Of a stretch of 64,000 nucleotides of DNA, positions 20,432 to 29,869 are shown piece after piece (position 1 is the first letter of the stretch; every line of letters starts with the position of its first letter). Under the pieces are notes generated by a model, which had not been told where the DNA came from, made no database searches, and was given only the letters and a program-made list of their open reading frames with translations. The translations under genes were made by a program, and so were the position numbers. This DNA comes from Arion vulgaris (taxonomy: Eukaryota > Mollusca > Gastropoda > Stylommatophora > Arionidae), in contig CM036756.1 of the NCBI GenBank assembly GCA_020796225.1, forward strand, positions 56,202,616 through 56,266,615, written 5' to 3'.

Positions 20432-21505
20432 TTACACGCACAGTCTATGCCAGGTCAGGAAAAGACACTAAGTGGACACTTATGTCAAAATTAGAAGACC
20501 TGGACTTTGCAGATGATCTTGCCTTGCTCTAGCACATGCTACAAGACGTGCAGGAAAAAGTAGAAAGGGCACAACTGGTCGGTCTTAAAATCAGTCAAGG
20601 GAAGACAAAAATAGTGCGAAGCAACAAAATACAGCAATACCCAATATTGGTTGAGGGGAGGGGTATAGAAGATGTTGGTGAATTTGTCTACCTTGGAAGC
20701 AAGATCAGCAAATCAGGAGGTACAGATGAGGACATTAGTGCCAGGATTAGGAAAACCCGACAAGCCTTGCATCCTGCACATGTGATCCACTGCCATCACG
20801 AACAAGCTAAATATCAGCTCGTGTCTGGGATAGTGGCTCTCAGACGTGAGTCAAAATTTTAACAACAGATAAGATTCATGTGGCTCAGACGTGGATCATC
20901 AATTTAACAACAGATAAGATCTTGGCTCAGACGTGAGTCATCAATTTAACAACGATAAGATTGATGTGGCTCGACGTGATCATCATTCAAGATAAGATTC
21001 ATATGGCTCTCAGACGTGGTAGTCAATTTAACAACAGATAAGATTCATGTATGGCTCTCAGACGTGGCGAGTCATCAATTTAACAACAGATAAGATTCAG
21101 ACCTTTGTCAATGGATGTCTTCGACGGATTCTCAGACAGGGATGGTATTACAGAATTACAAACACAGACACATGTGGATAAGAATTGGACAAGAACCCAT
21201 GATGACCCAGGTCAAGAGGAGAAAATGGCGATGGTCGGGCATACCCTATGGAAGACACAGTTGAGTGTCACTAGACAGGCACTTGAGTAGAACCCTGCAA
21301 AGAAAACGAAAAAGAGGACGCCCTAAACAGAACTGGAGACGAAGTCTTCTTGCGGAACTGAAGAGTGTTCAACTATCCTGGGAGACCATAAAGAAAACAG
21401 CAACAGACCAAGATGAATGGCAAACAACTGTTGAGGCGCGGAAAGAAATAAGTCAAGTTATAGCTGTTTGCTGTTTTGACAGTAATGGGTCTCCATCTCC
21501 CACAG
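20432..21505 (+). pseudogene. LINE-F: RTE-like reverse transcriptase remnant
   Basis: The translation reads 'WTLMSKLEDLDFADDLALL', with the FADD catalytic motif of RTE-type reverse transcriptases. This is followed by 'VGLKISQGKTKI' and 'FVYLGSKISKSGGTDEDI', the usual order after the catalytic box. After a tandemly expanded segment (20826-21096) come 'QTFVNGCLRRI', a 'GHTLWK' region and 'KRKRGRPKQNWRRSLLAELK', ending near 21505. An in-frame TAG follows LALL, and frameshifts break the rest. The 5' half (endonuclease, palm) is absent. Confidence 0.85.
20826..21096 (+). repeat. ~50-bp tandem expansion inside LINE-F
   Basis: About six imperfect copies combine 'ggctctcagacgtgagtcat' and 'caatttaacaacagataaga'. 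They sit between the conserved FVYLGS and CLRRI parts of LINE-F, so the unit is LINE coding sequence. Many copies carry small deletions. Confidence 0.8.
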
Positions 21506-21674
21506 TCCACTTCTAGAACGTCAGCTACGACATGCGAGAGGAGAAGGTGGTTCTATCTTTTGTTCTTCAAAACCACACGGGCAATGTCACATACTCGTAC
21601 TTACTCACTGAATATATTTAGTTTGTGAATCACGGGGAGTTCAAGACATCCTTCGCTGTGAAGTTTTTTTAATA

Positions 21675-21832
21675 AGGTTGGCTAGGCAATGGGTGCCGTA
21701 ATAAATAAGGGTAAGTGGTTCGAATCCTGTATTTGGTAATTAATTTTTTCGAAAGTTCCTAATACTTATACACTGTCTATTTATTAATCATATCCATTGG
21801 CTTCCGTTTTTCCCTGGGGTTCTTACAAAAAA
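21675..21832 (+). mobile_element. SINE-8 copy
   Basis: Shares 'ggctaggcaatgggtgccg', a B-box-like 'gtggttcgaatcctgt' and the 3' part 'tatttattaatcatatccat', then 'ggggttcttac', with 46645-46785. The B box GGTTCGAATCC supports a tRNA-derived head. The 5' edge is not sharply defined. Confidence 0.65.
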
Positions 21833-21973
21833 CCTCCATTATCTTGTATAGCAGTGAAACAAACGAACAGTACTTGTCCATCACAGTGGACACTTTGCAT
21901 GAGGGGTCAAGGATACTGAAATCAAAGTTATCAATGACATAAGATCTGATTCATATTGGTCAACTGTTCAGTT

Positions 21974-22308
21974 ACATATTACGTCATATATTTATTCGCC
22001 CGTACGTGACATATTACGTCATATATTTATTCGCCCGTACGTACATATTACGTCATATATTTATTCGCCCGTACGTGACATATTACGTCATATATTTATT
22101 CGCCCGTGCTGAATTTACGTCATACATTTATTCGCCTGCGTGACATTTACGTCATATATTTATTCGCCGTGCGTAACATATTACGTCATAGTTTATTCGC
22201 TCAACATTATTATGTATATATTATTCGCCCGTGCGTAACATATTACGTCATATATTTATTCGCCCGTGCGTAACATATTACGTCATATATTTATTCGTCT
22301 GTGCGTAA
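21974..22308. repeat. 35-bp minisatellite with TTACGTCATA core
   Basis: About ten units contain 'gacatattacgtcatatatt' and 'tattcgcccgtacg'. Each carries TTACGTCA, close to the CREB/ATF site TGACGTCA, and most carry the palindrome cgtacg or its variant cgtgcg. Central copies have deletions. Confidence 0.9.
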
Positions 22309-22403
22309 TCACTTGATTCCAACATTTCCTCTGTTACTAAGTTACGTTGTCGGGTAATACATACATTTTAAACGGAAAATTCATTCCGAACTAGTTAGTA
22401 TGG

Positions 22404-24150
22404 TTTTCCAACTTACAAGTGTAGGTTTTTCCAACATTACAAGTGTAGGTATTTCAACTTTACAAGTGTAGTTTTCTACAACTTTACAAGTTGTAGGTTT
22501 CTACAACTTTACAAGTGTAGATATTTCAAACATTACAAGTGTGGTTTCTACAACTTTACAAGTGTAGGTTTCTACAACTTACAAGTGTGGTTTCTACAAC
22601 GTTACAAGTGTAGGTTTCTACAACTTTACAAGTGTAGGTTTCTACAACTTTACAAGTGTAGGTTTCTACAACCTTACAAGTGTGGTTTCACAACTTTACA
22701 AGTGTAGGTTTCTACAACCTTACAAGTGTGGGTTTCTACAACTTTACAAGTGTAGGTTTCTACAACTTTACAAGTGTAGGTTTCTACAACCTTACAAGTG
22801 TGGGTTTCTACAACTTTACAAGTGTAGGTTTCTACAACCTTACAAGTGTAGGTTTCTACAACATTACAAGTGTAGGTTTCTACAACCTTACAAGTGTAGG
22901 TTTCTACAACTTTACAAGTGTAGGTTTCTACAACCTTACAAGTGTAGGTTTCTACAACGTTACAAGTGTAGGTTTCTACAACGTTACAAGTGTAGGTTTC
23001 TACAACTTTACAAGTGTAGGTTTCTACAACGTTACAAGTGTAGGTTTCTACAACATTACAAGTGTAGGTTTCTACAACGTTACAAGTGTGGGTTTCTACA
23101 ACATTACAAGTGTATGTTTCTACAACTTTACAAGTGTAGGTTTTCCAACTTACAAGTGTGGGTTTCATCAACTTTACAGAGTGTAGGTTTCTACAACATT
23201 ACACGTTAGGTTTCTAGAACTTTACAAGTGTGGTTTCTACAACCTACAAGTGTGAGTTTTACAACTTTACAAGTGTAGGTTTCTAGCAACTTTACAAAGT
23301 GTAGTTTCTACAACTTTACAAAGTGTGGGTTTCACAACTTTACAAGTGTAGGTTCTACAACATTACAAGTGAAGGTTTCACAAACATTACAAGTGTAGGT
23401 TTCACAACCTTACAAGTGGAGGTTTTACAACTAACATAGTGTGGAGTTATGACACACTAAAGTGTAGTTTCTACAACTTTACAAGTGAGTTTCTACAACT
23501 TACAAGTGTAGGTTTCACAACTTTACAAGTGTAGGATTCTACAACTTTCAAGTGGAAGTTTCACAACTTTACGATGTGTGGGTTTCTCAACTTTCAAGTG
23601 TAGGTTCTACAACTTTACAAGTTGAAGTTTCTAACTTTACAAGTGTGAGTTTCTACAACTTTACAATGTGGGTTTCCAACGTTGCAAGGTGTGGAGTTTC
23701 TACAACTTACAAGTGTGGGTTTCTACAACTTTACAAGGTAGGTTTCTACAACATTACAAGTGTGAGGTTTCAAACTTTATAAGTGTAGGTTTACACTTAC
23801 ACGTGTAGGTTTCTACAACTTTACAAGTGTAGGTTTCTACAACACTTTACAGTGTGGGTTTCACAAACTTTACAAGTGTGGTTTCACAACTTTACAAGTG
23901 TAGGTTCTACACATTAAGTGTGGTTTCTACAACTTTGACAAGTGTAGGTTTCTACTAACTTCACGTGAGGTTTCTACAACTTTACAAGTGTAGTTTCTAC
24001 AACTTTGAAAGTGTAGGTTTCTACACTTTACAAGTGTAGGTTTCTAGCAACTTTACAAGTGTAGGTTTCTACAACATTAAAGTGTAGGTTTTACAACCTT
24101 ACAAGTGTAGAGTTTCTACAACTTTACAAGTGTAGGTTTCAAATCCTACT
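22404..24150. repeat. 24-bp minisatellite, ~70 units
   Basis: The unit is gtaggtttctacaactttac+aagt. The position after 'acaac' varies (ttt, gtt, att, ctt) in adjacent copies. Units 22690-23150 are regular. From 23160 to 24120 nearly every unit has small indels. The 165-175-residue frames on both strands are array artefacts. Confidence 0.95.
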
Positions 24151-24570
24151 TTAATATATGTGAGGTTCGAATTCCGGCCATCAGTCCTTCTTTTGAAGAT
24201 TAAATTAATAGATTTTTTTACAGTTTTTAGGATTATTGCTGGTGCTTCGCCTGAGTGGTTACTGTGCCCCAAATTTAGGGTGTAAAGAATAGAACCATTG
24301 TTACCTGCCACGGATGTCGTAGGAGGCGATTAGGGAGGTCTGAATGAAATCGGATGTACATGTCCTAAATGTGTAGAAATCTATGCATTTAGGGGCCAAG
24401 CAAACCAATGTGCAACGTATACACGTTCTTGGCAAAGATCGAGCGAATCACAAAGAGTGATAAAGATTGGTCGTAAAGAACGAACGCAAAGAAGAGGAGT
24501 TGCTGGTGCTACGGGGCTCGTGTTTTGTGCAATACTCTTAACATGTAGCATGCCATCACTGTGCGGTAAT
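24151..24570 (+). mobile_element. SINE-4 copy split by SINE-2
   Basis: The left part (24151-24246) has a B-box-like 'aggttcgaattcc' and then 'aggattattgctggtgct'. The right part (24500-24570) resumes with 'ttgctggtgctacggggctc' and 'gtgcaatactc', the SINE-4 central domain. The two halves join exactly once the inserted SINE-2 and one TSD copy are removed. Confidence 0.75.
24247..24499 (+). mobile_element. SINE-2 full-length copy nested in SINE-4
   Basis: 253 bp with a perfect 11-bp TSD ttgctggtgct (24236-24246 and 24500-24510). Blocks are 'cctgagtggttactg', 'aaagaatagaaccattg', 'ggatgtcgtaggaggcga', 'aatcggatgtac', 'caatgtgcaacgtata', 'aatcacaaagagtgataaa' and the tail 'gcaaagaagaggag'. It is collinear with 551-803. 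Several blocks also match SINE-1. Confidence 0.9.
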
Positions 24571-24900
24571 TGACCTAGAAATATTACAAGAAACCAGGTG
24601 GGGCAATAAGATCAATCCTTCGTCTATAAACGTCATATTTACTTAACAATACTTAAATGCTCAAAACCAAGAGAGACAACAGTGTGGGATTGATGATGTA
24701 CACGTAGAAGACACGCAAGAAAACGCTTTCTTTGGGAAACTAATGGTACATGACCAGCACGATGTCTAGTAAGAAGATTGATGTGATGTTCACATTCGAT
24801 AGGATTAATCTGAGATTAAAATACTGTAGAGCATCGTCAGAGACAGGATAAACATATATACTGGTAATCTGGCTCAGAGTTTAGATGATAATTGCTTTGG
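24571..24900. other. unassigned region
   Basis: No gene or repeat family is recognised. Confidence 0.3.
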
Positions 24901-24904
24901 ATAC

Positions 24905-25081
24905 CATTAGTGGGTGTAACAGAAACATTGTTAGTGGTAGTAATACTAATAATTATAGTAATATTGGTAGTGAAGTTATACTAACAGTGCTAATAGTATT
25001 GTTAGTGATAGTAATACTAATAGTGGTAGTAATATTGTTAATTGCAGTAATACTAATAGTGGTACTAATATTGTTAGTGGT
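24905..25081. repeat. degenerate minisatellite (ttgttagtggtagtaatact)
   Basis: Units of about 24-27 bp with 'tgttagtggtagtaatacta' become less regular to the left. The array continues after LINE-B at 25965-25995, so LINE-B inserted into it. Confidence 0.8.
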
Positions 25082-25964
25082 CATCATCAAGGTGCGTATC
25101 CTTTATAGGACGTTGCTCTCTTTGCAGCAGATCTGAAATTCACTTTGTCTCTAGCCAGTTCACCCACTTCGTCGATGGTCATATTCATGGTTTCTTTAAT
25201 ATCTTGTAGCCATCTTCTTCTTGGTCTGCCACTGCGTCCTGAGACCCTGCCCTCTAGTATTGTTCTTTCCATGCCATCGTGGCGCTTGATGTGACCAAAT
25301 TATCTAATTTTTCTGTATAGTATGTTATCAGCCAATTCTCTTTAACATTTAGTTCTTTCAGGACATCAGTGTTCTTTCTTTTTCTGTCCATGGTATTTGT
25401 AGGATCTTTCTGTAGCATTTAGTTTCGAAGGACTGAATTTTCGTTCTTGTTTTTGTGTAATGGTCCATGATTCACAACCATAAATAGCCACTGGGAAAAT
25501 GCATGCTCTCAATATTTTTAATTTTAGTATTTTGTTGGTGCTTTGCCACATGTTCTTCATTGTGTTTAACTTCTTGATTGCTATTGCCAATCTTCTTGAG
25601 ATCTCTTTGGAACAGTCACCGTTATTGTTAATTATTGAGCCCATGTATTCGTAGCTCTCTACACATTGAAGTTCTTCATTGTTTATTCGGATGTTAGGTG
25701 AGCCTTTTGCTTTGTCAGTTGACATGATTTTGTTTTTGTGTATTCAAATATAGATGTTGGTCTTCACTATGTTTCTTGGTCGTCATGGTTAGGTTTTTCC
25801 AAACCCTCTTTGCTGGTGGATAATAATACTGTATCGTCTGCGTATCTAAGCTCTGGTATGAATTTGTCGCTTATAATGAGAGGGTCGTAATTCACAAAGT
25901 TGGCATCGTCTTTTACATTCCTCATGATGTTCTCCGCATATATGTTGAATAGGTGTAAGGACAA
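25082..25964 (-). pseudogene. LINE-B: 5'-truncated reverse transcriptase with 15-bp TSD
   Basis: On the minus strand: 'LFNIYAENIMRNVKDD', then 'ELRYADDTVLLS' (the YADD catalytic motif), then in another frame 'YEYMGSIINNNGDCSKEI' and 'ACIFPVAIYGCESWTI'. In a third frame comes 'SGRSGRPRRRWLQDI', and the protein ends ..ATSYKGYAP at a TGA followed by tgatgatgacc. At least two frameshifts separate these parts. A perfect 15-bp direct repeat aatattgttagtggt flanks it (25067-25081, 25965-25979). The layout is that of an RTE- or Jockey-like LINE truncated upstream of the catalytic box. Confidence 0.85.
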
Positions 25965-25995
25965 AATATTGTTAGTGGTAGTAATAATGTTAGGT

Positions 25996-26250
25996 ATAGC
26001 AAACGGCAACTGTATGGCTGTGTGTGTGTGTATGTCTGTTTGTTTGTTTCTGTGTTTGTTCCAAATGGTAAGCATACTTCCCAATATGTAACGAACTTAC
26101 AATCTGGCATGTGGGTAACTTCCACAACGTAAAACAGCGCCAACTATTTTTTTTATTGACATCTTAAAATGTTCATACATCCTAAAAAAACAGAACTTAA
26201 TGACATCTGTTGCAATGAGTACGGTGAATCATAAGTAGTTGTTCCTGTCT
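25996..26250. other. unassigned region with (GT)n patch
   Basis: Contains a short 'gtgtgtgtgtatgtctgttt' run; otherwise nothing recognised. Confidence 0.3.
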
Positions 26251-26254
26251 CAAT

Positions 26255-26640
26255 GTTGGCTATTGTCTATAGTATTTCCCCAGATGGATGATGGAATTGG
26301 TTGTCCACTCTTGCCTTTAAACGTAGGGTTGGAAGCTTAATTTGCGCCCCATGACCAGATGAGTCGCCCTTATTGTGTTATATCTGTATTTATGTAGTGT
26401 GGTCTTGATATTATCTATCCACCTCTCTCTTGATCTTCCTTTGGCTCTAGTGCCTGATCTCTTGTTAGTGTATGCTGTTACTGATGGTTGGTTGTATTAG
26501 ATTTTCATTAAATGTCCGAACCACTGCATTTGTTGTCTTTCAATGTATTCGATGCATGAAGTTATGCCCACTCTGCTTCTGATATCCTCATTTCGTAGTC
26601 TGTCTTTCCTGGTGATATCCCCCTCCCCCACACCCGCTAT
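26255..26640 (-). mobile_element. LINE-G 3' fragment
   Basis: The minus strand matches 31590-31965 in order: 'gaggatatcagaagcagagt', 'gggcataacttcatgcatcg', 'aatacaaccaaccatcagta', and 'ggataatatcaagaccacac' through to 'tggacaaccaattccatcat'. This is the segment downstream of the RT domain. No long frame survives. Confidence 0.7.
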
Positions 26641-27138
26641 CCTCGAGCATGTTATTTCCCATGTGATGAGCTTTGTGTTGTGTGTTGTCTGTCAGGGACC
26701 AAAGTTTGGCTTTAGTAACATAGTCTTGGTATATAAAGTGGATCGATATCAAGGGTTATTGACTCTTTGTTTACATTCTGAACACATGATCAGTATAAGG
26801 TTAAATAAAATCATCAAGTTTGAAAATCACAGATAACTTGAATTTGATTATGTTTTATAAGAGGAAACATCTTTTCTTTCAAGTCTCAGGAAGACCATAT
26901 TTTGATATACGTTCATTTACTACACTTAAAGTGAATAGTACACCAATGGTAGCGATAGCTAAACTGTGTTCTACCGAGACAAACAACCTTTTTAATAATT
27001 CCAATAATGTACAATTATCAACAACCGAAGTAGTCACGGATACCTGCCAGACCACATTAAACTTTCTATAAGAAATGATGCATGTTCGCCTCTACGCGTT
27101 GCTTTTTCCCGGTAACACAAAAGAACATCTCAACATTA
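26641..27138. other. unassigned region
   Basis: Two frames of 83-97 residues occur but show no recognised motif, and no copy exists elsewhere in the window. It could be unique host intronic or intergenic DNA. Confidence 0.3.
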
Positions 27139-27147
27139 TCAAGCATA

Positions 27148-27541
27148 AAATAATAATAATAATTCCTCTCGTACCGTTATACGTTACATAGGGCTTGCAA
27201 GTAATTTCTCCATACCGCTCTATCCTGGGCAACTCGCTCAATCTCCTCCATGGAACTGAGACCGATATTTCCTGCCTCTCTCAGCAAAGTTCGCTTCAGG
27301 GTCTCCTTAGGTCGACCACTCTTTCTTGAACCCTTTGCATCCCACCTCAATGCCTGCTTTGATATTCGTTGATCATTTCTTCTCAAGGTGTGCCCAACAT
27401 ATCTCCATCTTCTCTTTCTTATAACAGTTGTCACTAGTGGTTGACCAGACATGTCTCTGATTTCATCACTTCTCCTGAATTCGTTCCATTTTATATTCAT
27501 TATTTTTCGCAGACATCTATTTTCAAATGCATTCAACTTGC
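27148..27541 (-). mobile_element. LINE-A 3' end, intact C-terminal frame, 9-bp TSD
   Basis: A continuous frame of about 122 codons begins at the truncation point and reads 'KLNAFENRCLRKIMNIKW', 'RRWRYVGHTLRRND', 'KSGRPKETLKRTLLREAG' and then 'NYLQALCN' before the stop. This is the conserved tail found after the RT domain in RTE-like elements. The AT-rich 3' tail (aattattattattat on the minus strand) lies at 27148-27163. Direct repeats tcaagcata at 27139-27147 and 27542-27550 give a 9-bp TSD. It is the best preserved LINE-A copy here. Confidence 0.85.
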
Positions 27542-27574
27542 TCAAGCATAGTCGTTCATTAAATACACTTCAAA

Positions 27575-27720
27575 CTCTCGCTCTCTCTCTCTTTCTGTCT
27601 CTCTCTCTCCTCTCTTTCTCTCTGCCTTTTTTTTACCCCGGGCACAGGCCCTTAACTCGTGCCAAGTCTTCTCATTTCTAGCTATCTCCTGCAGCTTCCT
27701 CCAGATCTTCTTTATATTGT
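27575..27720 (-). mobile_element. possible LINE C-terminal fragment beside (TC)n
   Basis: After a TC-rich tract (27578-27625), the minus strand of 27630-27720 reads 'NNIKKIWRKLQEIARNEKTW' and ends 'HELRACARG'. This resembles the last residues of several LINE proteins in the window (pattern: basic helix, A-R-x-x-x-x-W, then x-L-R-A-C). Short and tentative. Confidence 0.35.
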
Positions 27721-27996
27721 TGATCTCTGCCTTCCAAATGGATGTCTGTGCAAAGAAGGGACTATAATCAATATACTGGATTTATGCTTTTCGCATGCTC
27801 AGCTTTATTTAGCTTTCTCTACAGTTAGTAACAAAGACAAGTCGTGCATATTAGCTCATATAGGAACCTAATGAGACACAACAAACTCCTGTAAGATGTG
27901 ACGCATGGTTTACCTGCACGCGTTGTTTTTTCACTAAATATTAATCTCCATGAGAAGAACGGGTACAACTGTTAATGTTTTATGTATTCAACAGCA
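27721..27996. other. unassigned region
   Basis: No gene or repeat family is recognised. Confidence 0.25.
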
Positions 27997-28010
27997 GTAA
28001 TATATTATGT

Positions 28011-28272
28011 GATGATGCTCGTCCATCACGGGTGATGATGACCACACAAATTTTCATCCAAGGGAATGTAGTTGCGTTATTTTTGTATGTGTGTGCGTAG
28101 ATGACTAGTGAGCCCGATACGGGCTTGAAATGTTCTTGTACAGTGTGGGCAAGGTATACTTGCACTTGTGGGAAGTTTTACTGCCTTTTTGTTTTGACGT
28201 TTTTGCTCCATCCGTGCTGTTCTACCTGCCTCGCAGGCCGAGAAACCGTGTCGAAGAAGTGAACGAAGAAGT
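28011..28272 (-). mobile_element. LINE-K 3' end with 14-bp TSD
   Basis: On the minus strand one frame reads CPHCTRTFQARIGLTSHLRTH minus its last residue, a C2H2 zinc-finger-like C terminus. It is followed in another frame by 'VVIITRDGRASS' and a 'catcatcac' end. A perfect 14-bp repeat gtaatatattatgt flanks the fragment (27997-28010, 28273-28286). It inserted just upstream of the LINE-C-derived minisatellite. Confidence 0.8.
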
Positions 28273-28300
28273 GTAATATATTATGTACACAACATCAATT

Positions 28301-29575
28301 GGGTAATCGACAGAGATGAAGTATCTTCACAGAATGCTGGGGATAACAAGAAGACTAGTCACGACAGAGATGAAGTGTCTACACAGAATGCTGGGGATAA
28401 CAAGAAGACTAGACACGACAGAGATGAAGTGTCTACACAGAATGCTGGGATAACAAGAAGACTAGACACGACGAGAGATGTGAAGATGTCCTGACTACAG
28501 AATGCTGGGGATAACAAGAAGACTAGACACGACAGAGATGAAGTGTCTACACAGAATGCTGGGGATAACAAGAAGACTAGACACGACAGAGATGAAGTAT
28601 CTACACAGAATGCTGGGGATAACAAGAAGACTAGTCACGACAGAGATGAAGTGTCTACACAGAATGCTGGGGATAACAAGAAGACTAGACACGACAGAGA
28701 TGAAGTGTCTACACAGAATGCTGGGGATAACAAGAAGACTAGACACGACAGAGATGAAGTGTCTACACAGAATGCTGGGGATAACAAGAAGACTAGTCAC
28801 GACAGAGATGAAGTGTCTACACAGAATGCTGGGGATAACAAGAAGACTAGACACGACAGAGATGACGTGTCTACACAGAATGCTGGGGATAACAAGAAGA
28901 CTAGACACGACAGATATGAAGTGTCTACACATAATGCTGGGGATAACAAGAAGACTAGACACGACAGAGATGAAGTGTCTACACAGAATGCTGGGGATAA
29001 AGAAGACTAGAAGAGAGATGAGTACTACACAGAGTGATAACGAAGACTAGTCAGCAGATGAATTCACACAGAATGCTGGGGATAACAAGAAGACTAGACA
29101 CGACAGAGATGAGTGTCTACCAGAATGCTGGGGATAACAAGAAGACTAGTCACGACAGAGATGAAGTGTCTACACAGAATGCTGGGGATAACAAGAAGAC
29201 TAGACACGACAGAGATGAAGTATCTACACAGAATGCTGGGGATAACAAGAAGACTAGTCACGACAGAGATGAAGTGTCTACACAGAATGCTGGGGATAAC
29301 AAGAAGACTAGACACGACAGAGATGACGTGTCTACACAGAATGCTGGGGATAACAAGAAGACTAGACACGACAGATATGAAGTGTCTACACATAATGCTG
29401 GGGATAACAAGAAGACTAGACACGACAGAGATGAAGTGTCTACACAGAATGCTGGGGTAAAGAAGACTAGACACGACAGAGATGAAGTGTCTACACAGAA
29501 TGCTGGGGATAACAAGAAGACTAGTCACGACAGAGATGAAGTGTCTACACAGAATGCTGGGGATAACAAGAAGAA
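28301..29575 (+). repeat. 54-bp minisatellite born from LINE-C coding sequence
   Basis: About 23 units of 54 bp contain 'acaagaagactagacacgac', 'agagatgaagtgtctacaca' and 'gaatgctgggg'. In one frame each unit reads TTEMKCLHRMLGITRRLD (18 residues), the conserved segment after the RT domain of LINE-C. In another frame it reads NKKTRHDRDEVSTQNAGD. The single-copy equivalent lies at 57634-57700. Units near 28440-28500 and 28990-29130 are damaged by small deletions. Variant units occur in the same order twice (28620-28990 and 29150-29460). Confidence 0.95.
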
Positions 29576-29865
29576 ACGGTTGAGAAATGAAGACATCAGT
29601 TCAAAAAGTGGGTACAACATCAGTACTGAACTTCATCAAGAAACAACCAATTAAATGGTTCTGCCACATAAGCAGATTACCAACAGACAGTGCACCTCAA
29701 TGAGCAATGTTGTTCCAACACAACGGATACAAAGCAAAATGACGGCCACGCAAAAGGAGAACCTCAGAGATAACAGAGTCGACGAAAGACACTATTTATG
29801 AAGCGCCTACAAGGGTTCGTTCTAGAAATCTCTTCTTATCCTGACACTGTGATGCAAAAAAAGAA
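29576..29865 (+). pseudogene. LINE-C 3' remainder after the expansion
   Basis: Immediately after the last 54-bp unit the LINE continues: 'cggttgagaaatgaagacat' (LRNEDI), 'gtgggtacaacatcagtact', 'caattaaatggttctgccac' and 'ccaacagacagtgcacctca'. It then runs to a 3' end with 'tcctgacactgtgatg'. This order matches 57275-57640 (minus). Stops and frameshifts show it is dead. Confidence 0.85.
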
Positions 29866-29869
29866 AGAA

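Noticed and set aside
22674..23209. 165-175-residue frames on both strands
   Set aside because: They come from the 24-bp satellite, a multiple of 3 with no stop.
25087..26084. Functional reverse transcriptase gene
   Set aside because: The YADD motif is intact, but the sequence is 5'-truncated and the frame changes at least twice.
28502..29654. Repetitive 155-206-residue proteins as a genuine repeat-protein gene
   Set aside because: The repeat unit is LINE-C coding sequence and the array is embedded in a dead LINE, with frame-breaking deletions inside.
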